64,000 nt of DNA from Aeromonas rivipollensis (GTDB lineage Bacteria > Pseudomonadota > Gammaproteobacteria > Enterobacterales > Aeromonadaceae), in the NCBI RefSeq assembly GCF_010974825.1, contig NZ_JAAILA010000031.1, positions 1 to 64,000 on the forward strand. Reading direction: 5' to 3'. Position numbers and translations under genes: made by a program. The notes under the pieces were generated by a model. That model saw nothing but the letters and a program-made list of their open reading frames with translations, had not been told where the DNA came from and ran no database searches. The number at the start of each line of letters is the position of its first letter. Within the stretch, counting starts at the first letter, position 1. This document shows positions 1 to 8,330 of the stretch, in pieces.

Positions 1-73
1 CGCTGCCGGCAGCGATCATCAGGGCGCAGGCGCCCAGGGTGTGTAGCGTTAAGTTGTGTAGCATCTTGTTCAT
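1..73 (-). CDS. Periplasmic sugar-binding protein of an ABC importer, 5' end only
   Basis: Only the first 24 codons lie in the window; the gene runs leftward off the edge. The peptide begins MNKMLHNLTLHTLGACALMI, a short basic start followed by a hydrophobic run ending in small residues, which is a typical Sec signal peptide. It follows the permease gene in the same direction after about 115 bases, the normal place for the substrate-binding subunit of an Rbs/CUT2-type importer. Assignment rests on context and signal peptide only; the ligand cannot be told. Confidence 0.55.
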   Translation of the reverse strand, partial: MNKMLHNLTLHTLGACALMIAAGS

Positions 74-188
74 CTTGATAGCCTCTTGACTGTTGGGCTG
101 CTGCCCGTTCCTTGTCGCAGGCGAGGGGAGACCCCGCCACTGGTGTCATTGCCGTTTCTTCGCTTTCGTCTTCCTGTCCACAACAGCC

Positions 189-1181
189 TCAACGCCTGTG
201 TTGCATGAAGGCAACCATGATGATCACTATGCCCTGCACGGCGGCATTGAGGTAAACACTGATGATGCTGGTCAGATTGAGGATATTGCTGATGACCGAC
301 AGCAGTATGGCGCCCACCAGGGTGCCGAAGATGCGCCCCTCTCCCCCCTTGAGAGAGGTGCCCCCCACCACAACGGCGGCGATGGCCTCCAGCTCCCACA
401 AGAGCCCTGTGGTGGGGGTGGCGGATCCCAGACGCGGCACATAGAGCAGGGTGGCGATGCCGACGCAGAGCCCGAGCAGCGCATAGGTGAGCAGCTTGAC
501 CCTATCGACCCGGATGGCGGCATAGCGCGCCACCTGTTCGTTGGAGCCGATGGCCTGCACATGGCGGCCGAAGGCGGTGCGGTTGAGCAGCAGCCCTCCC
601 GCCAGCGCCACCAGCAGCAGGACCCAGACCGGGATGGGCACCCCCAGCAGGCTGCCGTAATAGACGGGGCTGTAGCTATCGCCGAGGGCATCGTCCAGGG
701 TCAGGGCGCCGCCATCGGCCAGATAGGTCAGGACGGCCCGAAAGATGCCGAGGGTGCCCAGGGTGACGATAAAGGGCTCAATCCTGCCTTTGGTGATGAG
801 CAGGCCGTGACCGGCGCCAAACAGCAGGCCGAGCAGCAGGGCCAGCCCTATGCCGAGAACAACCACCAGCAGGGGGGCATCCGCCAGCACACCGGCGCCG
901 AGCCGGTTCATGATGAGGATCATGGCCCCGGCGATCAGGGCGGCCATGGCACCGACCGAGAGATCGATGCCGCCGGACATGATAACGAAGGTCATGCCCA
1001 CCGCTATGATGCCGATGAAGGCGGTGCGGGTCAGCACGTTGAGCAGGTTGTCCAGGGTGGCGAAGTCGGGGTTGAGCAGGGCGCCGAGCAGGCACAGCAG
1101 GATCAGCCCGAGCAGCGGGCCAGTCGCCGATAGCAGGGAGAGCAACCGCTCTTTGCGGGTGTCAGTGGGTACCGGTTGCAT
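189..1181 (-). CDS. Sugar ABC transporter permease (RbsC/CUT2 family)
   Basis: Inner-membrane channel subunit of a CUT2 sugar importer. The 330-residue protein is hydrophobic almost throughout, with about eight to ten membrane segments. It carries the family stretch [20 protein letters not shown] (about residues 56-75) and a later [15 protein letters not shown] cytoplasmic loop that contacts the ATPase. Its start lies 20 bases inside the upstream ATPase gene, indicating translational coupling in one operon with the LacI-type regulator and the binding protein. The family covers ribose, galactose, xylose and other sugars; the sequence does not decide which is carried. Confidence 0.88.
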   Translation of the reverse strand: MQPVPTDTRKERLLSLLSATGPLLGLILLCLLGALLNPDFATLDNLLNVLTRTAFIGIIAVGMTFVIMSGGIDLSVGAMAALIAGAMILIMNRLGAGVLADAPLLVVVLGIGLALLLGLLFGAGHGLLITKGRIEPFIVTLGTLGIFRAVLTYLADGGALTLDDALGDSYSPVYYGSLLGVPIPVWVLLLVALAGGLLLNRTAFGRHVQAIGSNEQVARYAAIRVDRVKLLTYALLGLCVGIATLLYVPRLGSATPTTGLLWELEAIAAVVVGGTSLKGGEGRIFGTLVGAILLSVISNILNLTSIISVYLNAAVQGIVIIMVAFMQHRR

Positions 1182-2649
1182 AGGCGATCAACTCCTCTTC
1201 GGTCAGATGATGGGCGGGCAGCACCGCCTGGAGGCGGCCGGCCCGCAGCACGGCGACTCTGTGGCACAGGCCGATCAGCTCGATCAGCTCGCTCGAGATG
1301 ACGATGACGGCGCGCCCCTCGGCGGCCAGTCGCTGGATCAGGAAATAGATGTCACGTTTGGCGCCCACATCCACCCCCCGGGTGGGCTCGTCAAGGACGA
1401 TGACCCTGGGGTCCGGGTGCAGGAACTTGGCGAGAGCCAGCTTTTGCTGATTGCCCCCCGACATCAAGCGGGCCCGGGCCGAGTGGGAGCTGGCCTTGAT
1501 GCCGAAATCATTGATGGCCCGGGTGAGGGCCGCCTGCTCGGCCCCCTTGTCCAGCCAGGGGTGGGCATAGCGCGCCAGCGTCATCAGGGTGAGGTTCTCG
1601 GCCAGCCCGAGGTCGATGTGCAGCCCCTTGCCCTTGCGATCCTCCGGCAGATAGGTGAGCCCTTGGCGCATGGCGGCGAGCGGACTGTCGATGCGCACGG
1701 CCTTGCCTGCCAATTGGATGAGGCCCCCCTGGCGCTCGCGCAAGCCCAGGATGGCCTCGAAGGCCTCGGTGCGACCGGCCCCCACCAGTCCCGCGAAGCC
1801 ATAGATCTCGCCGCTGCGAACCTCGAAATCGAGATTCTCCACCCAGCCGGGGACGCAGAGCCCGCTCACCGCGAGGGCTATCTCTGTGCCCTCCGGCGGC
1901 GGCAGTCTGGGGGGGAACATGTCCGACATCTCGCGCCCTACCATGAGGTTGGCCATCTGCTGGCGGCTGAAGGCCGCCGTCTCCCCCCGGCTGACGAAGC
2001 GACCATCGCGCATGACCACCACCTCGTCGGTGATCTGCTTGACCTCGTCCAGCTTGTGGGAGATGTAGATGATGGTGGTGCCCTGGGCCTTGAGCCTGGC
2101 GATGAGGGCGAACAGCCGCGCCGTCTCCCCCGGGGTCAGGGTAGCGGTCGGCTCATCCATGATCAGCAGGCGGGCCTGGCGTGACAGCGCCTTGGCGATC
2201 TCCACCAGCTGCTTCTCCGCGACGATAAGCTGCCGCACCTTGGAGGCAGGGGCGCGTTGCAGCCCGACCTGCTCCAGATAGTGCTGGGCCCGGGTCGCCA
2301 TGGTGCGCTCGTCCAGCAGACCGCTCCTGGTCAGCTCATGGCCGAGGAAGAGGTTCTGGGTCAGGGTCAGGTGCTCGGCCAGGTTGAGCTCTTGATGAAT
2401 GAGCACTATGCCCGCCTGCTCCGCCTCGCGGGAGGAGCTCCAGCTGCGCGCCTCGCCATCGATGCGGATCACACCGGCGCTGATGGGCTCGTAACCGGCG
2501 AGGATCTTCATCAGGGTGGACTTGCCCGCGCCATTCTCCCCCAGCAGGCCGTAGACCCGTCCCGGTGCCAGGCTGAAGTCGACCCCGTACAGCACCCGGA
2601 TGGGGCCGAAGTCCTTGCAGACGCCGCTAAATTCGACACTGAGAGTCAT
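1162..2649 (-). CDS. Two-domain sugar ABC transporter ATPase (RbsA/MglA/XylG family)
   Basis: Energises the CUT2 importer encoded next to it. The 495-residue protein is a tandem of two ABC domains. The first has an intact Walker [10 protein letters not shown] (37-45), and Walker B, LLIMDEP (161-167). The second has a degenerate P-loop (GLVGAGRTE), a good signature MSGGNQQ and Walker B VIVLDEP. One intact and one degenerate site is usual for RbsA, MglA and XylG. The gene starts 48 bases after the regulator stop, with an AAGGAG-like site upstream. The substrate is not determined; calling it ribose would be a guess. Confidence 0.9.
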   Translation of the reverse strand: MTLSVEFSGVCKDFGPIRVLYGVDFSLAPGRVYGLLGENGAGKSTLMKILAGYEPISAGVIRIDGEARSWSSSREAEQAGIVLIHQELNLAEHLTLTQNLFLGHELTRSGLLDERTMATRAQHYLEQVGLQRAPASKVRQLIVAEKQLVEIAKALSRQARLLIMDEPTATLTPGETARLFALIARLKAQGTTIIYISHKLDEVKQITDEVVVMRDGRFVSRGETAAFSRQQMANLMVGREMSDMFPPRLPPPEGTEIALAVSGLCVPGWVENLDFEVRSGEIYGFAGLVGAGRTEAFEAILGLRERQGGLIQLAGKAVRIDSPLAAMRQGLTYLPEDRKGKGLHIDLGLAENLTLMTLARYAHPWLDKGAEQAALTRAINDFGIKASSHSARARLMSGGNQQKLALAKFLHPDPRVIVLDEPTRGVDVGAKRDIYFLIQRLAAEGRAVIVISSELIELIGLCHRVAVLRAGRLQAVLPAHHLTEEELIAYATGTH

Positions 2650-2697
2650 CAGCTTCTCCTTTGATGTTGATCCCGTTCGGTCTGCTGGTGGCGTGCA

Positions 2698-3714
2698 TCA
2701 GGCGCTGGCTCTGCTGACGAGCCGATGGGGGAGCAGGCGCCCGATCAGCGGAGTGTCTGGGGCGTTCAGGCGCTGCAGCAGCAGCTGGGCGGCCTCGGCA
2801 CCTAGCTCCTCCATGGGTTGCGCCATTGTGGTGAGCGGTGGATTGAGCTGGGCGGCCATGGGTATGTCATCGAAGCCCATGATGGCGATGTCGTCCGGGA
2901 TGCGCAGCCCCGCCTCCTGTAAGCGGTGCATCAGGCCTATGGCCAGCGCATCGGCGACGGCGAAGATGGCGGTCGGGCGCTGCGGGCAGTCGAGCAGTTG
3001 CTGCGCCGCCTCGGCCCCGGCCAGGAAGCTGAGGCTGGTGACCCGGATATTCCACTCATCCGCCAGCGCGAGACCGGCTTCTGCCAGGGCCTGGCGGACC
3101 CCGGCCTCCCGCTGGCGGGCATAGAGGTAGGCGGGATCCGCGCTTATGAGCGCGATGCGGCTGTGGCCCCGGCTCAGCAGATAGCGGATCGCCTCCGCCG
3201 CCGCCCCCTGGTTATCAATACCCACGTAGGGAACCGGCATGGCGGGGTCAAACTCGCAACAGGCGACCCAGGGCAGCGCGTTGATCTCCTGGCTCAGTCC
3301 CTGCTGGATGGAGTCGGGATCCAGGCAGATGGCGCCGTCGGCTCTGTGGGTGCGCAGCAGCTCGAAGGCCGAGCGCTCCCGGCCCGGATCGGCGCCGGTG
3401 TCGCACAGCAGCACGAAGTAGCCGTGCTGGCGGGCCACTCTGTCGATGCCGCGCACTATCTCGATGTAGAAGGGGTTGCCGAGGTCGGGCACCATGATGA
3501 GCAGCAGCCAGCTTCTGGCGGTGCGCAGGCTGTTGGCCAGCTGATTGACGCGATAGCCGAGCTCCTCGACGGCGCGGTTGACCTTGGCCTGGGTCTTGCC
3601 GGTGACGCCCTCCTGATGGTTCAGCACCCTGGAGACGGTGGCGACCGACACCCCGGCCCGCGCCGCGACGGCGGCCATGGAGACGGGATTGACGGGGGCG
3701 GGGGAGCGGCTCAT
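2698..3714 (-). CDS. LacI-family transcriptional regulator, CytR-like
   Basis: DNA-binding regulator and first gene of the leftward sugar-import operon. The helix-turn-helix is at about residues 12-33 (AAVAARAGVSVATVSRVLN), followed by the hinge and a periplasmic-binding-protein-like sensor domain. The sensor domain begins LLLIMVPDLGNPFYIEIVRG, a stretch close to CytR. Length (338) is normal for LacI proteins. A perfect palindrome lies 19 bases before the start codon, so autoregulation is likely. The inducer could be a sugar or a nucleoside: the CytR resemblance and the CUT2 transporter leave both open. Confidence 0.85.
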   Translation of the reverse strand: MSRSPAPVNPVSMAAVAARAGVSVATVSRVLNHQEGVTGKTQAKVNRAVEELGYRVNQLANSLRTARSWLLLIMVPDLGNPFYIEIVRGIDRVARQHGYFVLLCDTGADPGRERSAFELLRTHRADGAICLDPDSIQQGLSQEINALPWVACCEFDPAMPVPYVGIDNQGAAAEAIRYLLSRGHSRIALISADPAYLYARQREAGVRQALAEAGLALADEWNIRVTSLSFLAGAEAAQQLLDCPQRPTAIFAVADALAIGLMHRLQEAGLRIPDDIAIMGFDDIPMAAQLNPPLTTMAQPMEELGAEAAQLLLQRLNAPDTPLIGRLLPHRLVSRASA

Positions 3715-3732
3715 TCCAGCTTCCTGTGGTTG

Positions 3733-3752
3733 AAATGTAATCGATTACATTT
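3733..3752. promoter_or_regulatory. LacI-family operator, 20-bp perfect palindrome
   Basis: The sequence AAATGTAATCGATTACATTT is its own reverse complement over all 20 bases with a central CG, as in LacI/GalR-family operators. It sits just upstream of the regulator and so at the head of the regulator-ATPase-permease-binding protein operon. The left arm contains TGTAAT, which could double as a -10 element for leftward transcription, so bound repressor would block the promoter. Assignment is inference from symmetry and position. Confidence 0.7.
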
Positions 3753-3878
3753 TTAGGTGAGACCGGGAGAGTTCGCAAGGAAGAAGTAACAAAAAAATAA
3801 CAATCAGATATCGCGTTGATATTGTGCGTATTTTTAATGGCGATTTTGCTGCGATAGGGGCTGAGTGGGGGAACGAAT

Positions 3879-3907
3879 AAAAAAAGCCCGTCATATCAAT
3901 GACGGGC
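3879..3907 (-). terminator. Rho-independent terminator after 6S RNA
   Basis: GCCCGTCA and TGACGGGC form an 8-bp stem around a six-base loop, followed on the minus strand by at least seven T. It lies about 12 bases past the end of the mature 6S RNA. The far flank is less T-rich, so the main direction is leftward. Confidence 0.85.
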
Positions 3908-3918
3908 TTTTGCACTAG

Positions 3919-4098
3919 GTACCCCGGAGATGCCGTTGCCGGTTTGGGCCCTTGAACCGTGAGTTCAAGGCGGAGTCCTAAACTGGCCGCAGGCTTCTCG
4001 GTCGGGCCGAGCATGCGCAATAGTCAGAAGATAGAACTCCTGTTGGGTATGATTATCGGCTCGGGGACTTGAACCGGCTGACGCACACCCCAGGGAAT
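3919..4098 (-). ncRNA. ssrS: 6S RNA
   Basis: Regulatory RNA that sequesters sigma-70 RNA polymerase in stationary phase. Read on the minus strand, the ends are complementary (ATTCCCTGGGG against CCGGGGTACC). The conserved core is present: TCCCCGAGCCGATA, then GCATGCTCGGCCCGACCGAG, AAGCCT, CCTTGAACTCACGGTTCAAG and GGCATCTCC. These match the enterobacterial 6S layout, and the length (about 180) fits. It lies directly downstream of zapA as in E. coli, but the 5-formyl-THF cyclo-ligase gene that usually follows is not here. Ends are estimated to within a few bases. Confidence 0.93.
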
Positions 4099-4115
4099 TT
4101 TAAAACGGGTCGCGC

Positions 4116-4448
4116 TTAGGGCTTAAGGCCCTCATCGCTGGAATCACCATATTGTCCGTGCTCGATCAAGGCCGCTTCTATGGTGCGCTGCAGCATCTTG
4201 ATCCGCTTGTCCATGGTCTCAGAGTATTGGTGGTTCTTGTCTTTTTCAAGGCAGAGCTCATGACAGAAATTGAGCGCCGCCATGATGGCAAGCTGTTCAT
4301 TGCTGGAGACCTTGGAGCGTTGACGCAGCTCGATAAGCTTGTCACTCAGCTGGTCGGCGGCCTGGCGCAGGGCATCCTGTTGTCCCAAGGGACAGGATAC
4401 CTTGTAGGGACGTCCCAAAATGACGATTTCTACGGCCTCTATGCTCAT
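4116..4448 (-). CDS. zapA: Cell division protein ZapA
   Basis: Cytoplasmic FtsZ-associated protein that bundles FtsZ filaments at the division ring. The 110-residue product begins MSIEAVEIVILGRPYKVSCP, the ZapA N-terminal globular domain, followed by a long C-terminal coiled coil (about residues 25-95). I chose the ATG at 4448 because the longer reading, 14 codons upstream, adds a tail unlike family members. 6S RNA follows on the same strand. The divergent neighbour is ygfB, the arrangement seen in enterics. Confidence 0.92.
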   Translation of the reverse strand: MSIEAVEIVILGRPYKVSCPLGQQDALRQAADQLSDKLIELRQRSKVSSNEQLAIMAALNFCHELCLEKDKNHQYSETMDKRIKMLQRTIEAALIEHGQYGDSSDEGLKP

Positions 4449-4621
4449 GCCTTCCTCAATACGGCGGGGCTGATTCCCGCCTTTATCCACGTGGACAACT
4501 GGGCGGGACTATATAGCGCAGATGCAGAAGTTTCAAGGCCTTGCTGGCTCTGGGAGGGGGAGAATGCTAGGATCTCGGCCATAATTTTTGCATATTTGCC
4601 TGAACTTTGAGCGGATCTTCG

Positions 4622-5191
4622 ATGAGCAAAACGAACCCCCTGAAATACGCGGCCGTGGCCGACCTGATGGAGCAGCACGAGCTGATGGCGACGGCTGTCG
4701 AGGCCCATGGCGTGATCTGCGGCCTGGTGTGCGGTGGCGTGGTACTGGATGACAAGAGCTGGCTGCCCCCTTTCAACGATCTGATCAACGATGGTTTCGG
4801 CCTGCCGGCGCCGGTGCGCCAGGTGATGACAGATCTCTATCAGGGTGTCATCGAGAGCCTGATGGCGCAAAAAGGGGTCGAGCTGCTGCTGCCAAGCGAC
4901 GAGGCGCCCCTCGACGAGCGCATCGATGCCCTGGTGGACTGGTCCCAGGCCTTCCTGGCCGGTTTCGGCGTGGTGCAGCAGGAGCTCTCCAAGGCCTCCG
5001 AGGAGCTGCAGGAGATGATCCAGGACATTGCCAGCATCACCCAGGTCTCCGCGGAGTTCGATCAGGAGGATGACGAGAACGAAGCCTCCTTCCTGGTGCT
5101 TTACGAACACGTGCGCCTCGGGGTCATGATGGCGTTCGAGGAGTTTGGCAAGCGCCCGGATACCCCGAGCGCCCCACCGACCCTGCACTGA
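4622..5191 (+). CDS. ygfB: YgfB/UPF0149-family protein
   Basis: Conserved cytoplasmic protein, 189 residues, of the UPF0149 (YecA/YgfB) family. The N-terminal stretch LMATAVEAHGVICGLVCGG (about 25-45) is the family hallmark, and the rest is helical and acidic. The ATG at 4622 is preferred over one five codons earlier because it matches the usual start MSKTNPLKY and has GAGCGGA upstream. The gene heads the ygfB-ubiH-ubiI series; in E. coli the same neighbours occur with pepP between. pepP is missing here. Molecular function is not established from sequence. Confidence 0.88.
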   Translation: MSKTNPLKYAAVADLMEQHELMATAVEAHGVICGLVCGGVVLDDKSWLPPFNDLINDGFGLPAPVRQVMTDLYQGVIESLMAQKGVELLLPSDEAPLDERIDALVDWSQAFLAGFGVVQQELSKASEELQEMIQDIASITQVSAEFDQEDDENEASFLVLYEHVRLGVMMAFEEFGKRPDTPSAPPTLH

Positions 5192-5220
5192 ATCCCGCAA
5201 GAGTCCCCACACTGACATAG

Positions 5221-5247
5221 AAAAGAGCGCCTGATGGCGCTCTTTTT
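5221..5247 (+). terminator. Rho-independent terminator after ygfB
   Basis: AAAAGAGCGCC, loop TGAT, GGCGCTCTTTTT: an 11-bp stem with a T run, 29 bases past the ygfB stop. It suggests ubiH has its own promoter in the 150 bases that follow. Confidence 0.88.
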
Positions 5248-5399
5248 ACGTGACGGCTCTGCCAGGGGGGAGGGGGCGCTCGGCGCCGTCTTGCATGCCA
5301 ACTGACGGTGCCAAATCGGTTTTTTGCCCGTGGCCTCGCATCCCGTCTCCCGGCTTTGTGATAGCATTGGCCCACGTTTTTAGCCTATGCCCTCTTCTC

Positions 5400-6623
5400 A
5401 TGTCTCATTCTGATCCGGTTCACGTCGACGTGGCTATCGTCGGCGGTGGTATGAGCGGCGCCGTGCTGGCCCTCTCCCTCGCCGCCCTGAAAGGGCCGAG
5501 CGGTGCCCCCCTGCAGATCCTGCTGCTGGAGGCGAGCGCCCCCGAACTTCATCGCCATCCCGGCTTCGATGCCCGCGCCATCGCACTCTCCGCCGGCACC
5601 TGCGAGGCGCTGGCCCGTCACGGTCTCTGGTCCCGTTTTGACCCTCACTGTGCCCCCATCACCCATATCCATGTCTCTGATCGGGGCCACTGCGGCCAGA
5701 CCCGGCTCACGGCGGCGCAGTTTGGTCTGCCCGCCCTCGGCCAGGTGATCGAACTCTCTGCCGCCGGCATAGAGCTGCAGCAGGCAATGGACGCCACCGT
5801 GAACATCAGGCTGTGCTGTCCGGCCCAGCTTTCGACCATAGCGCCGCAGGAGGAGGGGGTGACCCTGACCCTCGCCAGCGGCGAGGGCTATCAGACCCGG
5901 CTGCTGGTGGCGGCCGATGGGGGCAACTCCTTCGTGCGTCAGCACTTCAAGCTACCGGTCAGTCGCCATGACTATGAGCAGAGCGCCATCATCGCCACGG
6001 TCAAGACCGCCGAGGATCCCGCCGGCCGGGCCTTCGAGCGTTTCACCGAAGGGGGCCCGCTGGCGCTGCTGCCCATGCAGGAGGGGCTCTCCTCCCTGGT
6101 GTGGAGCGTCGAACGGGGCGAGGCGCAGGCCCTGATGGCGCTGGATGACGCCGCCTTTCTGGCCCGCCTGCAGCAGGCCTTCGGCTGGCGGCTCGGGCGC
6201 TTCGTGCGCACCGGGGCGCGTCACCTCTACCCCCTGGTGCTGACAGTGGCCGACTATCCCCTGGCCCAGCGCACCGTGCTGGTGGGCAATGCCGCCCATC
6301 TGCTGCACCCCATCGCCGGCCAGGGCTTCAATCTCGGCATGCGCGATCTGGACTTGCTCACCCAGGCGGTGGCCCGGGCGCTCGCGGCCGGGGAGGATAT
6401 CGGCAGTTTCGAGGTGCTGAGCGCTTACTGGCAGCGGCGCAAGGGAGATCAGGAGCAGACCATCTGGCTCACCTCCTCCCTGGCCCAGCTCTTCTCCAAC
6501 GGTCATGCGCCCCTGGTGGCCGGCCGCAATCTGGCGCTCTCCCTGATGGGGCGACTGCCCTGGCTGCAGGCGCCGCTCGCCTCCCGCACCCTGGGGTTCG
6601 TCGCCGACCTGTGTCGAAAATGA
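5400..6623 (+). CDS. ubiH: 2-octaprenyl-6-methoxyphenol hydroxylase UbiH
   Basis: FAD-dependent monooxygenase for the C1 hydroxylation of ubiquinone biosynthesis, part of the membrane-associated aerobic Ubi complex. The 407-residue protein shows the Rossmann dinucleotide motif VAIVGGGMSGAV near residue 10-22, the DARAIALS motif near 60, and GNAAHLLHPIAGQGFNLGMR near 300. The last of these is the UbiH form of the FAD/substrate motif. The ATG at 5400 is used; earlier in-frame starts would add 50 residues before the FAD motif. It is paired with the paralogue ubiI 96 bases downstream. Confidence 0.92.
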   Translation: MSHSDPVHVDVAIVGGGMSGAVLALSLAALKGPSGAPLQILLLEASAPELHRHPGFDARAIALSAGTCEALARHGLWSRFDPHCAPITHIHVSDRGHCGQTRLTAAQFGLPALGQVIELSAAGIELQQAMDATVNIRLCCPAQLSTIAPQEEGVTLTLASGEGYQTRLLVAADGGNSFVRQHFKLPVSRHDYEQSAIIATVKTAEDPAGRAFERFTEGGPLALLPMQEGLSSLVWSVERGEAQALMALDDAAFLARLQQAFGWRLGRFVRTGARHLYPLVLTVADYPLAQRTVLVGNAAHLLHPIAGQGFNLGMRDLDLLTQAVARALAAGEDIGSFEVLSAYWQRRKGDQEQTIWLTSSLAQLFSNGHAPLVAGRNLALSLMGRLPWLQAPLASRTLGFVADLCRK

Positions 6624-6719
6624 GGTGTGCCGAGAAGAGGCCGCAGCGGACAACTTGATGAGGGGATGCCAGCGGGTGTCCCCCTGCTGATCCCGGCGAT
6701 CAGCCACCAAAGGATAGAG

Positions 6720-7943
6720 ATGATGCAGATGCAAAATGTGGATGTGGTGATTGTGGGGGGCGGCATGGTGGGCCTTGGGCTCGCCGCAGCCCTCAAGAAC
6801 AGTGCGCTCAAGGTCGCCATCGTCGAGGGGCAGTTGCCCGACACCCGGCTCGGGGAGGCACCGGACAACAGAGTCAGCGCCCTTAGCCTCGCCAGCCAGC
6901 GCATCTTGCAGGGCGTCGGGGCCTGGGACGGGATAGTGGCGCGGCGCCTGCAACCCTACGACAGCATGGAGGTGTGGGAGCAGGACAGCTTCGGCCATAT
7001 TGGCTTCGATGCCGCCAGCTTGCGCCAACCGGCACTCGGCCACATCGTCGAAAACCGGGTCATCCAGCTGGCGCTGCTCGATGCCATTGCGGGGGCGAGC
7101 AACATCAGCCTGCTCACCCCGGCCCGGGCCCAGAGCCTGCAGGTGAGCGATGCGGGGGCCCTGTTGCTGCTGGAAGATGGCCGCGCCCTCTCGGCTAAAG
7201 TGGTGGTGGCCGCCGACGGAGCCCACTCCTGGGTGCGCCGTCAGGCGGACATACCGCTCACCAGCTGGGACTACGGCCACCACGCCCTGGTGGCGACGGT
7301 GCGCAGTGCCGAGCCCCACGAGGCGGTGGCCCGCCAGATCTTCACCCCCGACGGCCCGCTCGCCTTCCTGCCCCTGTGGCAATCCGACCTCTGCTCCATC
7401 GTCTGGTCGGTGCCCGCCGTGCGGGCCGAGGCGCTGTGCGCCCTGGATGACGAAGGGTTCAATCGCCAGCTGACCGTCGCCTTTGATGGGCGGCTGGGAC
7501 TGTGCAAGGTGGAGGGGCCCCGCAGCGCCATCCCGCTCACCGCCCGCTACGCCCGGGATTTTGCCCGCGAGCGGCTGGTGCTGGTGGGGGATGCGGCCCA
7601 CACCATACACCCGCTGGCGGGGCAGGGGGTCAACCTGGGCCTGCTGGATGCGGCGGCCCTGGCCGAGCAGCTCCTCAAGAGCCAGAGCGCGGGGGCGGAT
7701 ATCGGCCTGCTGGCCAACCTGCGCGGCTATGAGCGCTGGCGCAAGAGCGAGGCTGCCCGCATGTTGGCGGCGATGGAAGGGCTCAAGCGGCTATTTGGTG
7801 GCAGCCACCCTCTCAAGAAGCTGGTGCGCGGGGTGGGACTGCGGGCCGTCGATGGCCTGGCGCCGCTCAAACAAGGGGTTATTCGGGCCGCCATGGGGTT
7901 AGAGGGTGAGCTGCCCGCTCTGGCCAAGGGTGAAAAAATCTAA
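6720..7943 (+). CDS. ubiI: 2-octaprenylphenol hydroxylase UbiI (VisC)
   Basis: FAD monooxygenase for the C5 hydroxylation step of aerobic ubiquinone synthesis. At 407 residues it is a paralogue of UbiH, with VVIVGGGMVGLGLA near the N terminus, the DNRVSALS motif and GDAAHTIHPLAGQGVNLGLL near residue 290. The start at 6720 follows an AAAGGATAGAG ribosome site; in-frame starts further upstream are unlikely. The ubiH-ubiI pairing upstream of gcvTHP is the common gammaproteobacterial order. Confidence 0.9.
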   Translation: MMQMQNVDVVIVGGGMVGLGLAAALKNSALKVAIVEGQLPDTRLGEAPDNRVSALSLASQRILQGVGAWDGIVARRLQPYDSMEVWEQDSFGHIGFDAASLRQPALGHIVENRVIQLALLDAIAGASNISLLTPARAQSLQVSDAGALLLLEDGRALSAKVVVAADGAHSWVRRQADIPLTSWDYGHHALVATVRSAEPHEAVARQIFTPDGPLAFLPLWQSDLCSIVWSVPAVRAEALCALDDEGFNRQLTVAFDGRLGLCKVEGPRSAIPLTARYARDFARERLVLVGDAAHTIHPLAGQGVNLGLLDAAALAEQLLKSQSAGADIGLLANLRGYERWRKSEAARMLAAMEGLKRLFGGSHPLKKLVRGVGLRAVDGLAPLKQGVIRAAMGLEGELPALAKGEKI

Positions 7944-7980
7944 TTTTACTCCCGGGTTTTGACAATAAAACTAATCTGAC

Positions 7981-8013
7981 AAGGCTGAATGCCCCTCTGG
8001 GGTGTCAGCCTTT
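7981..8013 (+). terminator. Hairpin after ubiI, probable terminator
   Basis: AAGGCTGA and TCAGCCTT form an outer stem and GCCCC/GGGGT an inner one, followed by only TTTAA. It lies 37 bases past the ubiI stop. The short T run makes it a modest terminator. Confidence 0.55.
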
Positions 8014-8192
8014 AATGTTGGCGGGAAGCGAAACGTTTTTCTGTAAATTGTGACGTAACGGTAAAAATCAACATTAAATCTCGCGCATGCCGGGTTTGTA
8101 CTGTTTTTATCACTGTTTTTGTCTTAGTGTCTGGTGTCAGTTTGTCGGGGCGGTATTAGTTTTTTTTGAGCGGCACCCAGGCGCTCTTGTCA

Positions 8193-8330
8193 TATAATCC
8201 GCACCGTTCAAGGAATCACTCCTGCCCCACGGGTGGGAACGAGCACAGACCTTGTAGTCCGCCCTCCCGCTGTGCTGGGGAGCCGGAGCGGATTGCGAGC
8301 GTTGTCGCGAACGCTTAAGGAAACACAGCG
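8193..8330 (+). promoter_or_regulatory. gcvT promoter -10 and structured 5' leader
   Basis: The 387-base gap before gcvT is AT-rich up to a consensus TATAAT (8193-8198); no good -35 sits 17 bases upstream, so an activator is likely. The roughly 125-base leader that follows is GC-rich and foldable. CCCA (8226-8229) pairs with TGGG (8234-8237), and AGCACAG (8242-8248) with CTGTGCT (8270-8276). AGCGTT (8298-8303) pairs with AACGCT (8310-8315), ending two bases before the AAGGA ribosome site. It does not carry the glycine-riboswitch core. Promoter call is fair; regulatory role of the leader is inference. Confidence 0.5.

Noticed and set aside
8205-8330. Possible glycine riboswitch before gcvT
   Set aside because: The conserved core elements of the glycine aptamer (for example the CCGAAGGAGCAA type of stretch and paired GGAGAG segments) are not present, although the location is suggestive.
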